Positions 34,390 through 46,083 of a stretch of DNA of 64,000 nt are shown here, piece after piece. The notes below the pieces were generated by a model. That model ran no database searches. It was given only the letters and a program-made list of their open reading frames with translations, and was not told where the DNA came from. The first letter of the stretch is position 1, and every line of letters starts with the position of its first letter. Source of the DNA: Chelonoidis abingdonii (Eukaryota > Chordata > Testudines > Testudinidae); contig NC_133782.1 of the NCBI RefSeq assembly GCF_003597395.2, forward strand, positions 1,425,250-1,489,249. Reading direction: 5' to 3'. The translations under genes were made by a program, and so were the position numbers.

Positions 34390-36869
34390 ACAAGAGTTTG
34401 TTTCAGGGCCTCATATTACTACAAGAGGGTTTAACTGCCCATGTCAGAGCACTGCCCCAAGGCTCCCGTGCCAGGGACAGGTATGTATCCCATCTCACAG
34501 CACAGAGAGCTATGGGGATTTTGTCCTTTCCTTTGCCACCCACAGGCCCGAGCGGTGTAACCCAGAGGTGGCGCGGCCTGGTCAGTCTAGGCTAACGGGG
34601 CAGAGTCTGTCCTGCTGCAAGCAGTCTTCATGGTACTTTGTGCATCCTGTCACTCGGCTCCAAGCTGCACTGCCTGCCTCTTGGGCGTCAGAGTCTTCTC
34701 GGGGAGGGGGGTCTGGGGGTGCTCAACCAAATCCACCTCTTTTCTGGCTGCTGACAGCTTGAGGGGAAACAAGGGCTCTGCTGGCACAGATTGTCCCTGC
34801 CTCTTTCCACGGGGGTGGAGCACCCGCCATGCCAGCTGTCCCCAAAGAACCTATCATAAGGGCTGGTTCTAGGGCCTGTTCTTGATACACTTCCCACTTC
34901 AACCCGGGTCTCATCTCACTCCGTTGGCAACAAGTCTTGGACTGTGCTGGAGTCCCCAGGCTTCCCATCCCTCAGCGATCTGGTTTCAGACCTGGCACCC
35001 AACTGGCTGCTGGTGCTGGCTGATCGCTGATGAAGGTCAGATCCCCTGAGATCTGTCAACGTCAATACTGCTGACCTGCGAGGGCCTGTTGGTTCTGCTG
35101 AAGTCGCCAGCTAGGGGCACTGCTTCTTCCTGTGCAAAGCCCAACACGTGGCCGTGGGTGGGTGATCGTCTGCAGGCAGGACTCCTCTTGCCATCGGTCC
35201 ATTCAGGGTCACTGAGAGGACTAGTCCAGACGTCGGGGACGCAGTGCTGTCCCGGCCCCAGCTCCTGGCTCCCCCATGGCAGTGACATGACCTGCTCGCA
35301 GGGTGAATGAGGTGGAGATTCAGATGAGGGTTCGCTGGCTGAGGCTCAGCACGTGTGAGATGGGAGCTGATCTTGGCCCGAGTCCAGCTCCGCGTGGCCG
35401 CCTGTAGAGCCCTGCCTGCCTGCTGACATCCACCACCCTTCCGATGCGTGCGACCTCCCTGGACACTTCTATTCAACTCCGAATGTGCCGCGTCACATGA
35501 GATCAGTGTTCCCAGCGTGGTGCCCCACACCTACAGAGGTCATTACACTGGGGGGAGGGGAGGAGTAACTGCTTCCCGGCCGCATCCCCATTGTGGCGGC
35601 TGTGGGGAGCCTGCTGTTAATTTTTTCTTTCTGCCTCATTTGCACTCAGGCTTTAGACCCATCCTTAGCCAGACTCAGCTCCCATGGGAGCTGATGCAGG
35701 ACCTGGGAGTAGGCAACTGAAGCCATAAGGTCCTGCATGCAAACGTTGCTGGGGCTGGGTGCAGCTCCTATGTGAGAGCAACCCAGAAAGCAAGCAGCCA
35801 ACTTTGGAACCCCTTGAGTCTCCCGCCAACCTTGGCATCTGATAAGTGCTGGGTTAGAACATCTCTCACAGAGCAACAGGACCAGATAATGGTACCTGGA
35901 AAGACTTCAAATTCAAGCAACATAACCTTTCTGATTTCCTTGCAGGAGAGAACCCAGCAGAAGCTGTGCGGGGGTCCTTGGTGTGCACAGAACAGTAATA
36001 GCTGTGTTCACTGGGTGTCCGGATGTATCTCTGGCTTGGCTCGCCCTAACAGCTTGTTAGCATCTCTAAATGGGGCGAGGTGAGTGCAAATCATGACTGA
36101 GGAATGTTTTCTGGCATCCTTGTACAGGGACCAAGGCAACACTAAATACAAAGAGACACTGTCAAAATTGAGAACCAAACCTTCTGACGTGCAAATACAG
36201 GCACTTACACCAGGGATTTTTCTAAGGGATCTTATTTGCAGGAACTCTTATCATGAGCAGCAGTAAATAAACCAGAAAAGGCACTGTGGGGAGGGAGGGA
36301 AGAGTCTTCTGTGTTTTGATTTTTGGCCATTAAAATCCTGATCTGGAATATGAAACAATCCTAGAAATGACACTGATACCCCGTGACAGCCCTTTGTCTG
36401 CTGGGAAATTGACAGTGGGTTTTGGAGAAGAGGAAGAAGTTAAATGACCGAAAATGAACTTGAATCATTTCTAAAGAAATGCTGGTTCTTTTACCAAGGC
36501 TTCTTTGTCCAGAGGGTTCTAGGGTTTGGATAATCGTGCGCAGCAGGTGGGCTGCTCCAGTCAGATCTGTGAGACTTAGAGAAGCCCATATGCCCAGAGT
36601 GGAAGTGTGCTCCATCAGTGGTAAGACAGTGTGTGATCCTCCCTTTACCTCAGTCTCTGTCAAGCTACCCAGGAACTTTCAGTTGGTTGGTAAAGGGCAG
36701 CTGTGAAGGCTTTAATTTGGCTGCCTCTTTTCCTGGTGAATGTTCACGTAGCAAAGCCATAATCTTTAAGGATCTGCTGGCTCTGGCCTTCAACCTGAAA
36801 CTGTACCTCTATCTGGTTGGTTTCCACCACCACCGCAGTGTGTGAGCACTTTGCAGAGTTCATGATTCT
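34390..36869. other. Intergenic, nothing identified
   Basis: This is unique-looking sequence. Short frames exist on both strands, but none has a family signature or paired splice sites I can defend. Confidence 0.6.
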
Positions 36870-37050
36870 CTTGCCTCAGCACTCTGAGGTAGGGAAGTAT
36901 TAACAACATGCTGCAGATGGGAAATGAAGCTCAGAGAAAGTGACTTGTCCAAGGTCACAAAAGGACACTGTAATAGAGCAGAGAATTTAACCGTGATATC
37001 CCGAGTCCCAGACTAGGGCCTTAGTTATAAGCCCATCCTTCGTCTTGGTG
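36870..37050 (-). repeat. SINE, reverse orientation
   Basis: AGTGACTTGTCCAAGGTCAC, then GCAGAGAATTTAACCGTGAT and AGTCCCAGACTAGGGCCTTA, are the reverse complement of a tRNA-derived SINE head and body. The region GAGAATTTAACC is the decayed B box. Confidence 0.82.
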
Positions 37051-37289
37051 CAGAAATACTGCAGGATTTACGGATTTCTTTTCGTTCAGTTCTCTGTCAG
37101 TCACCTACTAGTGGTGAGGGCTCAGGACAATGGTCTTGGGTCCTTTCAAAGCTCAGAATGACTCTAGAGAGCAGCCCTCCCCCTCTCCCGAGGAATAATG
37201 GGCACTTCTTGCATGAGCTAGCAACACGAGACTTTTCACTCCCCTAGAACTCAAAAAGTTTGGTCCAGTTCTTTACACAGAGACCAACT

Positions 37290-37572
37290 TCCTTCGGCCC
37301 TGCACGTTTTCATGTATGGCAGATGACAGAACAAGAAGCAATGGTCTCAAGTTGCAGTAAGGGAAGTCCAGATTGGATATTAGGAAACACTGTTTCACTA
37401 GGAGGGTGGTGAAGCACTGGAATGGGTTACCTAGGGAGGTGGTGGAATCTCCTTCCTTAGAGGTTTTTAAGGCCCAGCTTGACAAAGCCCTGGCTGGGAT
37501 GATTTAGTTGGGGATTGAGCAGGGGGTTGGACTAGATACCTCCTGAGGTCTCTTCCAACCCTGATATTCTGA
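37290..37572 (+). mobile_element. CR1 LINE 3' end
   Basis: GGAGGGTGGTGAAGCACTGG, AATCTCCTTCCTTAGAGGTT, GGGGGTTGGACTAGATACCT and CTTCCAACCCTGATATTCTG are the hallmark CR1 tail. It ends in the short terminal repeat (ATTCTG, ATTC). This is the best-preserved CR1 tail in the window. Confidence 0.95.
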
Positions 37573-38859
37573 TTCCCTACTCTCAACACTAGACCGTCAT
37601 CCCCTCCTGAGGCTGTGCTCGCCCCGACTGACATTGGAATCTGTGTTCTCCCAGACCCAGGTCCTACTCGCCTGTACTTTTCAAGGAGTGCTTTGGACTG
37701 TGCTCACTTGTCTGGCAGTACCCAGACGTGTCGACACAACCCGCCTTTGATTTTCTGATATCACTTAAATCAGCCCTAAGCTGTCTCCATGGTGCTCTTA
37801 TCATTGTCATAACCTGTTTGTGTAATAAAATATCTTATTTATAGATAGTGGTAATGTGCCTTCCTGCGATGCGCACGGGTCTTGGCAAATAATCGAATAG
37901 CACACGACTGTCACACTTCAGCTGTGGAAGGAACCTTTCCAACAGGGATTGTCGAGATTCAAAACAAGGACTAGAAACGGGTCCAGTGTCAGTCTGAATG
38001 GTATTTATTCTGCCCAGGAAAAAAATGAACGAACCAATCCACCATTCTGGGCATGGAGTGGAGAGGCAGAAACTAACCTGAGCCCATGCTAACAGGGCCT
38101 GGGTCCACTTTAGTAGCTGAATTCTAAATGAGAGCCCTCTTCATACCGTTAAAAGCTTTATCTTCAGGGGCTTGAGGCCACTGGTAGGGAAAGAGCATCT
38201 CTCTGGGCCGGGATCACAAGGCAATAGGCAGCATTTGACACCTGTTATTCCCAGCATCAAAGACCCAGCCATGATTGGTGGCTGCTGGGGGGTGAAAGGT
38301 TTGGGCCTCAGCCTGCTCTTTCCACTGCCACTGCAGATGGGTGAGTGGCGTGAGGAGGACGGAGCTGGGCAGGGAGTAACGGTTGCGGGAGGGGCCTGTA
38401 TTGGGGATGTACAGTGCAAACAAGGCATTCAGTGAGGACTTGGTCAGGGTAACGCTCTTGTGGGCGGGGCGGGGGGCTGTTTTCACATCGTTAGCTGGCG
38501 GCTGAGGATTGCTGAGCGCCTACCTGAGTGGCCTGACTGCATGGAAGTCTCTACCCCTCCCGAGCCCTAGTTACTCGCATGCAAATGGAGCTGCGCTGGT
38601 CGACGCTCGCTGAGGTTCTGGCCCCGCACTTGGACAGCATTGGGAAGGTGCTCCGTGTTTTTATTTATTGTCGAGCCCAGCGCATGGCATCTAATTCTTC
38701 TTCTGTTTTTTCTCCATTAACTTATAAATTATTTTGAAATCTGAATTTAAGGTTCAAAATTGTTGTCAGCACTTAGAGGCATAACAAATAAATCAGCTAC
38801 TTGGTAAAGATGCGATTCCAGTTTTCCTCCTGCAATGAAATTTTGAGCAACACTGACAA
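37573..38859. other. Intergenic, nothing identified
   Basis: No gene, repeat family or RNA was recognised in this stretch. Confidence 0.6.
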
Positions 38860-39724
38860 TGTGACAAAGTGAGGGATTGTCTTGGTTTCCAGTGGGTTGC
38901 GTGCAGCGGGAGTGGGACTCAGGGTCCGTGGGTGTTACTGGTTTAACAAGGTGAGGGGAGAGGGAGTTTGTCGGTACAGAGGACCGGAGAGGGAACTTGG
39001 GACCCCAGCCGAGGGCCAGGAGGATGGAGACCCCAGCAACTAGTGACCTGGTGACCCGGAGGCCCAGCTCAGGAGTCGCAGCCGGTTCTGGCCAGTGGAA
39101 GGACAATGGGCTGTGAAGAGAGGACCCCGGTGACCTGACCAGCCAGTTCCAGCCAGAGGAGGCCAGAGGACAGAAGAGGGGAGAGGAGGCCCAGGTGATC
39201 CAGTTTACGACCCTGTTTACCTGGAGAGAAGACAATGGACAGAGGGGGTTTGGGGCTGGGAATATCAGAGGCCCAGCTGGGAAGCAGGGGGGCTCTGGGC
39301 TGGAGAGGGGGAGCAGGCCCAGAGCCCTGGAGAGGGGGAGCAGGCAGAGCCCACCTGGATGCAGGGAGATTGGGATGTGTTGTGCTGAGGGAGGCCAGGC
39401 CTGGGGCCCTGAGAGTTTCCTGTGCTGTGTTCAATGCTCAATAAATCTCCTGTGTTACGCTGGCTGAGAGTCACTCCGGGCTAGAGAGCAGGGCAGGGGG
39501 TGAGAGGGCATCGTCCCCTTTGGAGGGTAGAGGCCCCAGGGGTCCAGAGCGAGTGGACTCCAGAGAGGGGGCCCATGGCAGAGACAGACGTGCTAAGGCT
39601 CAGAGAGGTGCGGGGCTTAACCAGGGGAAAGAGTGAACCCCCGAGAAGGTCTGTCTCTCTGAAAGGGGCACCCCCCACGGACCACACGGAACCAAGAGTG
39701 GGCACAATCTGTGAGTGCTTGACA
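38860..39724 (+). mobile_element. Solo LTR-like element, + orientation
   Basis: It starts TGTGACAAAGTGAGGGATTG and carries AATAAA at 39440-39445 followed by CTCCTGTGTTACGCTGGCTG. It continues about 280 bases to roughly TGCTTGACA. The long purine-rich leader and the position of the poly(A) signal match a turtle LTR I recall. No primer-binding site or gag/pol follows, so it is a solo LTR or a fragment. Confidence 0.72.
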
Positions 39725-40962
39725 GACTGCAATGGGGGAAAGATGCTGGAAGCACAAGCACAGCTTTGTCTGGTGTGAAAGGATGCTGTTGTGTGTTGCA
39801 CCAAACAGAACTTCTGTTTCTTGTCCACTCATAGTTGAGTTCAGTTGCAGGTAAAATGATTCCAAATGTAAAAGTTTTCTATTTTATGTCCAAATATTTA
39901 GACTGTTTCAAATTCAGCTTCCAATTTTGTATGCTCACTTTTGCAAGCACAACTAAATGTGTACTCAGAAGCAGATGCACACCAGTTCTACACATGCAAA
40001 GCTTTCAATTTCATATGAAAATTGTGCAGCTGGGAGCTTGGTTGTCTAATTTGCATATGCAAATGATTATTGGTATTCATCCATTTTGCAGATGAGCACT
40101 TTGCAAGCAGTATCCATTGCACATGCAAAATTGGAAAGAGGGCGGGAAATCTGTCACTGAATGAAATAAGAAATGCTTCAGCCTTGAGAATAGGCTGCAG
40201 CGGGTGTTCCATTATCACTATGACCAGCCCTGAAAGAGTGGCCACAGGTTTGAAAAACAAAATACAGAATGTGCAGATAAAGGGATCCCATCTGCACTGT
40301 GAATGCCAGTCACCTCTGTCTGGCTGAGACAGGCATGGGGTTAAAGGAGAAAATCCTGCTCTCATTCATAGCTGGGTGACCTCATTGGCTTCAGCAGGGC
40401 TGTACGGGTGCAACGGGGGTAGGGCCTGGTCCCATTCACTGGTGAGTTATGATCAGGGTGGAAAGGGGAAATTTTACACGTGCACATGGTGCAAAGATGT
40501 CCAGCATTTTCCCTTTCTCTTTCTGCAGGGCTGGTTGCCCTGCTGCACAGAAGACTTATTATCCGTTAATCATCATGCTGTGGAGATAGAAAATCATCTG
40601 GAAATGGAACTTAATTCGGGCTCTACATCTGGAGATGTTCCGAGCTTTAAGAGGAAATTTATGCTCTCATTGCTTCTTCGTGGCATCATTTAAATATATT
40701 TGATTATGCAATAAAAGATCTTAGCAGATTCCAGCCATTTAACTGTGCTTATATGATGTCAGTATCCAGATTCCTAAGACAGACCATCAATATGTATGCT
40801 CCCTGCATGTCACTCAGCAGGTACGACCAGCCACGTAAGAGAGAACACCTGGCAGGACTGGGCTCTCAGTACCTCAGGACAAGGATTCCTACTGGTATTC
40901 AAGAGGTGAACGTTCACCTACTGGGAGGCTTTATCCATTACTGTAATTATAATCATCATATC
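39725..40962. other. AT-rich segment with repeated TGCAAA-type words
   Basis: Between 39870 and 40140 the words TTTGCAAG, CATGCAAA, TTTGCATATGCAAA and ACATGCAAAA recur, which suggests an old repeat I cannot name. The remainder shows no gene. Confidence 0.5.
40049..40064. promoter_or_regulatory. 16-bp palindrome of two abutting octamer motifs
   Basis: ATTTGCATATGCAAAT is an octamer (ATTTGCAT) joined to its exact reverse complement. POU-family factors bind the octamer, and paired sites can bind dimers. Whether this one is used, or simply belongs to a repeat with TGCAAA words, cannot be told. Confidence 0.4.
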
Positions 40963-41165
40963 TAGCTCATGTAAAGCATGTCTCAACTTTTGATCTCAAA
41001 GTATTTTACAAAAGAGGTGAACATAATTATCCAGATTTTACAGATGGGGAAACTGAGGCACCAAGTGATGAAGTAGCTTTTCCAAGGGCACCCAGTAGGC
41101 CAGCAGAAGAGCTAGGACCAGAACCAGGTCTCCTGAGCCCCGGTCCATCGCTTTAGGTCACGCTG
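40963..41165 (-). repeat. SINE, reverse orientation
   Basis: TGATCTCAAAGTATTTTAC, ACAGATGGGGAAACTGAGGC and GAACCAGGTCTCCTGAGCCC are the reverse complement of the tRNA-SINE body and B-box half. It is fairly complete at the 3' side. Confidence 0.88.
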
Positions 41166-42381
41166 CCATGGTTTAGCTAACTCTGCCGTATGCTTGTTAC
41201 ACACTGCTGGTTTCTTCTTCCAGTTGTACTTGGCTAAAGGCAAGCAGTTCTCATGTCTCTGACTGTAAAGTGAGTTTTGCCAAGACTGGGGAGAAGTTTT
41301 CCTCCATGTGCCACATTGCACAGCTAGTTACTTGATTGTGGAGTATTCTCGCTGTTTTCTGAATCTCTGCCCACGTGGGGCAGGCTTCTGCTTTCGCTAC
41401 ACCTGCCCTCCACCGCCGTATTCGGTGATCTGGTCAAGTGCAGCAAATGCTCCACTGAAGTGGGATTCTATTGAAATGATTTAAAATTGCACAAGGAGAC
41501 TGATGCAGCGGAGATGCCCTCACTTTTCTACAGTCAAGGCCTCCCTTGAAGTTAGGAGACAAGTGACTCCCAAGGTTTTGCCATAATCTGCTTAAAACTT
41601 TAAATCTCCCTAAACTTGCTCAGGCTGCTGTGCGGTTCCAAGAGCCTATCCACCAGGAACTCCTTAAGCTTCGCCTTTGCTGCTGCACTTTTGATGTTAC
41701 AAAGCAAGAACCTTCTAAACTGCAACCAGCTGTCTGAGCATCATCAAATACAAAACTACAACCTGGTCAGGATGATCAATTATTGCTCTTTATTCCTGTC
41801 CCCCACTCCCCAAATCCTAGAGGAGTAATGAACCTGAGTAGAGATCAATGCTCTCTGCTCTGTCCTTATGGGAGACTTATTCTGACAGCTGGAAAACATT
41901 GCAGAATGCAGAATGTTTTTAAACCTATTGATTTGTCATGTTGGTATTACAGTGTCAGTAGTTACATGGTCTGTAATCTAGCACTTTTTTCAGCTGGACC
42001 TCCAGGGACCCTGCCTTCCAGGGTGAGAATATGAAAAATACTTTTGCCACTTCTGTGGGAGAAATCCCTCTGGCGAAGGGTGAAGAAATACTGTTGTATT
42101 TTCAAGTCCAATTTAAAGAATCTCTTTGAAGAGTGGGGGGTGTCTGTCATCTCTCAGCAATACCTGACATAATCTGATTCTGACTGTTTATCTAGAGAGG
42201 AAATGTCATTTGGATTCCTGTGCAGTGCACAGATACCATCAGAGGAGTGAAGACAGTAGCTGTGACTTAGAGAAGAAGCTTGGTATTTAGACAGGTGATA
42301 TGTTGCCTGTGGGCTCCTATTTGTGTTTTTGTTAACTTCTGTCGACCTGCTCTAAAAAGGTATAGGTCGTGCCCTCTGAGT
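41166..42381. other. Intergenic, nothing identified
   Basis: No gene or recognised repeat was seen. Confidence 0.6.
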
Positions 42382-42657
42382 GGGCCTGATTCTGATCTGT
42401 AACGCTGGTGGACTCTGGGAAAACTCCGTTGATGTCAGTGGAGTTATTCCTAGATTTACATGCAGGGCTGCCCTGGGGGGCGGGGGTAAGTGGAGCAATT
42501 GCCCCAGGCCCTGCAGGGGCCCCCATGAGAATATAGTATTCTAGAGTATTGCAAATTTTTTTATTGAAGGGGCCCCCGAAATTGTTTTGCCCCAGGTCCC
42601 CTGAATCCTCTGAGTGGCCCTGTTTACATACGTGTAAATGAGATCAGAATCGGACCC
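42382..42657. mobile_element. Older palindromic repeat interrupted by a hAT-like MITE
   Basis: The left end GGGCCTGATTCTGATCT is the inverted complement of the right end AGATCAGAATCGGACCC with few differences. The interior has ACTCCGTTGATGTCAGTGGAGT-like symmetry near 42424-42445. The element would be about 108 bases without the insertion at 42463-42630. Its family name is not known to me, though the pattern is common in sauropsid DNA. Confidence 0.75.
42463..42622. mobile_element. hAT-like MITE (160 bp) with 8-bp target duplication
   Basis: The left end is CAGGGCTGCCC and the reverse complement of the right end is CAGGGCCACTC. Subterminal GGGGCCCCC blocks are also inverted. The flanks are TTTACATG (42455-42462) and TTTACATA (42623-42630), which agree at seven of eight bases. 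An 8-bp duplication and CAGGG ends are the marks of hAT elements. The interior is noncoding. Confidence 0.85.
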
Positions 42658-43841
42658 ATTGTGTTAAATCATTTCCTGAACATCTTTTATAGCAAGAAAG
42701 TGCCACGGTGCAAAGTGTCTCTTCTCACTCATGCAGGCCTTAGATTATATACGAGCCAAGTCTCGCGGCCATTATTCATATAGCACGGCCACTGCTATTG
42801 ATGGGAGCCTTACCTCAGTGAGGATTTCAGGATCGTGCCCTTGCTGTCCCCAGGCAGCACGATTACAATGCGTTGTGCTAATCGTTACAATAATCGTTAG
42901 CACTGCTGTTTTATAGAACCCCGGTGCTGGCTGGGATCATGCAGCATCCCGCTGGCTAAAGCCAACGGGTGTGTGAGCTATTGCCTAGTCTTTATCAGAG
43001 TCTAATGCTGCCGCTTCTTTTATTTCACTATAAATAATACATTTTCCATTGTGGGGGAGGGAAAGTACATTCAAGGGTCTGTCTTCCTATAAAATACCAT
43101 AATGAAATAATCAAAATAGGATTTACTTAGAGTATTGCTGCTTGGTAATATACAGTAGATTGAGAATACTTCCAGCCTTGTATTAGAGCCTATTAAGCTT
43201 TTTGTTATGAAGAGGAACTTGCTGGAGTTGTGATTTGTGACACACTTTCAAATTTCTATGAGAAATCCTTTCTTACAAAAAGCTGTGGGTGCTACCTGCA
43301 AACAGCCGCCAGTGATGCAGTGTTTTAAAATCTCTCTTTGAGGGTATCGGTTTCTATGTGTTACTGTATTGACTGTAATAGATTGAGCCATGTCACTTAA
43401 CCAGAAAATCAGGGAGATAAAATAAGGTAGTCTAATTGGAAGCGTTCTCTCCCTCCCCTGCCACTGGAAAACAGATAATGGAATTTATCTCAAACTTCCC
43501 AGAATGATTTCTCCTTCAGGCACAGCCCCACCATGGAAAACGTTACTTGGCGGAGTAAGGAGGTTAACAGCGTGTGCACATGTGGTTTTGACGGAACCTT
43601 TGGTACCCTTAGCTCTGGTGGGTGTGGCTGAGCACCCGGAAAGGACTTGGTCCTGGCCTGTGCTTTGCTGTTGAGCAGGCTGGGGTGGGGGGTGGGGGGG
43701 AACTGGGGACCATAAGGAGCCTTTTCCCCAGCAGAGTCAGATCTTGCTACAATGCATTAGAAAGTGGAACGAGGTAGCAGAGCCCAGGTCCACCTGTTTG
43801 GTGCTTGGAACAGGAGCTCTTGTTCTCCTCGTGCATTAGTG
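42658..43841. other. AT-rich, repeat-poor stretch
   Basis: From about 42960 to 43560 the sequence is AT-rich, shows no transposon signature and has no long frame. It could be a conserved noncoding element, but I cannot align it. Confidence 0.5.
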
Positions 43842-44032
43842 GCGTGGTTCTCAGCCTGTGGACTACCAGGGGGCCGCAGACTACGTCTAAGGGCTCCACG
43901 ACAGACTGAGTCTGCAAACTGACTGAACAGACTTCAGCTATAGTTACAGACGATAGATTTCCAAAGGGGGCTGCACCTCCATGTGAAATTTCCAAAGGGA
44001 TTTGCAAATGAAAAAAAGGTTGAGAACCAATG
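43842..44032. mobile_element. hAT-like MITE (191 bp) with 8-bp target duplication
   Basis: The ends are GTGGTTCTCAGCCTG on the left and, as reverse complement, TTGGTTCTCAACC on the right, decayed forms of a CAGTGGTTCTCAACC end. The flanks are CATTAGTG (43834-43841) and CACTAGTG (44033-44040), which match at seven of eight positions. It has no coding capacity. Confidence 0.85.
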
Positions 44033-45222
44033 CACTAGTGCCTGTGTTACCAGCAGCAGCAGCAAATGCTGAGTTTGCAGGCAGTGGCAGGGCCAGCAGA
44101 AGGCTCCCTAACAGTGGGGGGGCCACTGGTGCCTGAACCTGCCCCCCAAGGCCCTGCCCCTGCAGCACCCCTTCTCCCTGAGGCTCTGCCCTTGGACCAC
44201 CTCTTCCCCAGAAGCTCTGCTCTTCCACAAGATCTCCCCACCTCTGGTCGCTCACCCATATGGCTGGTAAAAAGTCAGAGGGCAATTGCCCCCTGGCCCT
44301 CCTGTTCTGGCACTGCTGGATAGTGGTGCACATGCAGCAAAGTGCTCCCTGAATCCAGGGTGTCCTGGCAGCAGGATTTTGGGGCGAGAGTGACTGGAGC
44401 TACTTCTCTGCTTCTCCTTGCTGCAGCAACCAGGGCAGGATTTGGCTCCCACCCCCCAGCAGCTGTTAAAAGGACAAGGGAGAGAGTGGAGAGGGGGTGA
44501 GTGCACACCCCTGCCGAGAGAGGGAACTAAAACCTCTGGCCAAGCTTCTCACCCCATAGCGCCTAAAATTAGGCTCCTAAATCCATAGGTAGGCAACTTA
44601 AGGGCGACTAAATGTTTGAAAGTGCTGAGAATCAATCGGTTCCCACTGACTCCATGAAGCAGGATGCTAATTTAGGAGTCTAAATAAGGACTTGAGGCTA
44701 ACTTGAGGCTAACTTGAGGCTTGCAGGTTTCGGAGTCCAGGACGTCTGGGTGGAATGGCTTCCTGAGGCCTATAATGCTGAGAGGGCCCTGGGTAGTGTG
44801 ATGCGAAGCAGTGCACAGAACTAGGCAGGTCTGATGCTCTTCTTGGGATAGTCTAAAGCGTTCTCATTGGGACTGTCTGTGTATTATACTGGGCACCCAG
44901 GGAACTTCCCCTCCCAAGGATTGAGAGACTCAAATTGGTTCATAGGAGAGCACCACAAACCCCATTGCTTGAAACATGAAAATACATTAAAATATTCTAA
45001 ACCCTTGAGTGCAAGTTAACCAGCCCTGCTGATTTTAAAATGTAGGAACCGAGGGATGCACCCCACCCATGTGCTTATTCACTACACCAATACTGACTTG
45101 GACTCTTCTTACATTCCAGGGGTGGCGTACCTGAGCCCACTTATCCCAGCGCTTTAAAAACTCCCGCACTCCAATCTGGGTCTGTGGTGGTGATGTGATA
45201 TGTATGTACCTCATGATCCTTG
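44033..45222. other. Intergenic, with a probable old repeat at 44530-44710
   Basis: The phrase TTAGGCTCCTAAATCCATAG and the related AGGAGTCTAAATAAGG suggest a common sauropsid repeat. C-rich sequence at 44120-44300 may be another decayed transposon. Nothing else was identified. Confidence 0.45.
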
Positions 45223-45658
45223 TGTGACAGAGTGTGGGGGAGTCAGGGCCTGCACCCCTCTTCCTGAGATTCACCGTGACTCTCAGCCACCCGCTAAAAC
45301 AGAAGGTTTACTAGATGACAGGAACACAGTCCCAAGCGGAGCGTGTAGGTACAACCAGAACCCCTCAATCAAGTCCTTCTGGGGGGTTCAGGGAGCTTAG
45401 ACCCCAGCTTGGGGTTCCCTGTGTTGCACCTCCCAGCCCAGGCCTGAAAACAAAACCTCCTCCAGCAGCTCTCTTCCCCCTCCCCCCTGCTCCTCTCCTT
45501 TGTTCAGTCTCCCAGGCAGAAGGTGTCACTTCTCCCAACCTCCCTCCTGGCTCAGGTTACAGCTCAGGGAGCTTCCTTCAAGGGAAGTCCCCCATCCCCA
45601 ATGCAACTCTCCTGCAACATTTCCAGGTCAAATCCACCCTGCTTCCTGCTCCGTCACA
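45223..45658 (-). mobile_element. Solo LTR (436 bp) with perfect 5-bp target duplication
   Basis: The block starts TGTGACAGAGTGTGGGGGAG and ends CTCCGTCACA, so it has TG...CA ends with an inverted TGTGAC. It is flanked by CCTTG at 45218-45222 and again CCTTG at 45659-45663. A 5-bp duplication with TG/CA ends is the mark of LTR integration. The - orientation is inferred from GGTTTACTAG near 45305, a decayed AATAAA on the other strand. No internal region is present. Confidence 0.88.
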
Positions 45659-45845
45659 CCTTGTAAGCGATACCTGTAATCCCTCATAACTCAAGCCTGA
45701 CCCCAGATGTACAGTACCTTCCCTCTTAACTTGTGTATATTTAATTTTAAACATTAATTTTTTTTAATCTGCTGTTTAAGATCATCCTGAGATGTTAGTA
45801 GAACAGAACCAGTGTTGTTATACGACTACATCATCTGTTCCCTCC

Positions 45846-46083
45846 ACCCCCCAATACTGAACAGAAATATTTATTGAACACATCTACTTTTTCTGCATTA
45901 TTATTGATAATTCTACCATTTGCATCTTGTAATGCACCAATATAATTGCTAGGATTCTTTTTGTTCCTAAAATACTTTAATAATTCCTTATTTTTCTTAA
46001 TGCTGCAGGCTGCAGATTTCTCTGTGTCCCTTTGCTTCCCGTATCAATCTTCTACACTCCCTACCTTCTGATTTATATTCATC
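45846..46083 (-). pseudogene. CR1-like LINE ORF2 relic (segment before the reverse transcriptase)
   Basis: On the - strand, 46083 reads DEYKSEGRECRRLIREAKGH. One frame change later about 60 codons are open, including KKNKELLKYFRNKKN, then IGALQDANGRI, then AEKVDVFNKYFCSV. The arrangement (Lys-rich helix, aromatic KYFRNKK, DANG, then EKVDVFNKYF) is the linker between endonuclease and reverse transcriptase in CR1-like LINE ORF2 proteins. It has no ATG and is broken at both sides. The subfamily is not certain. Confidence 0.75.
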
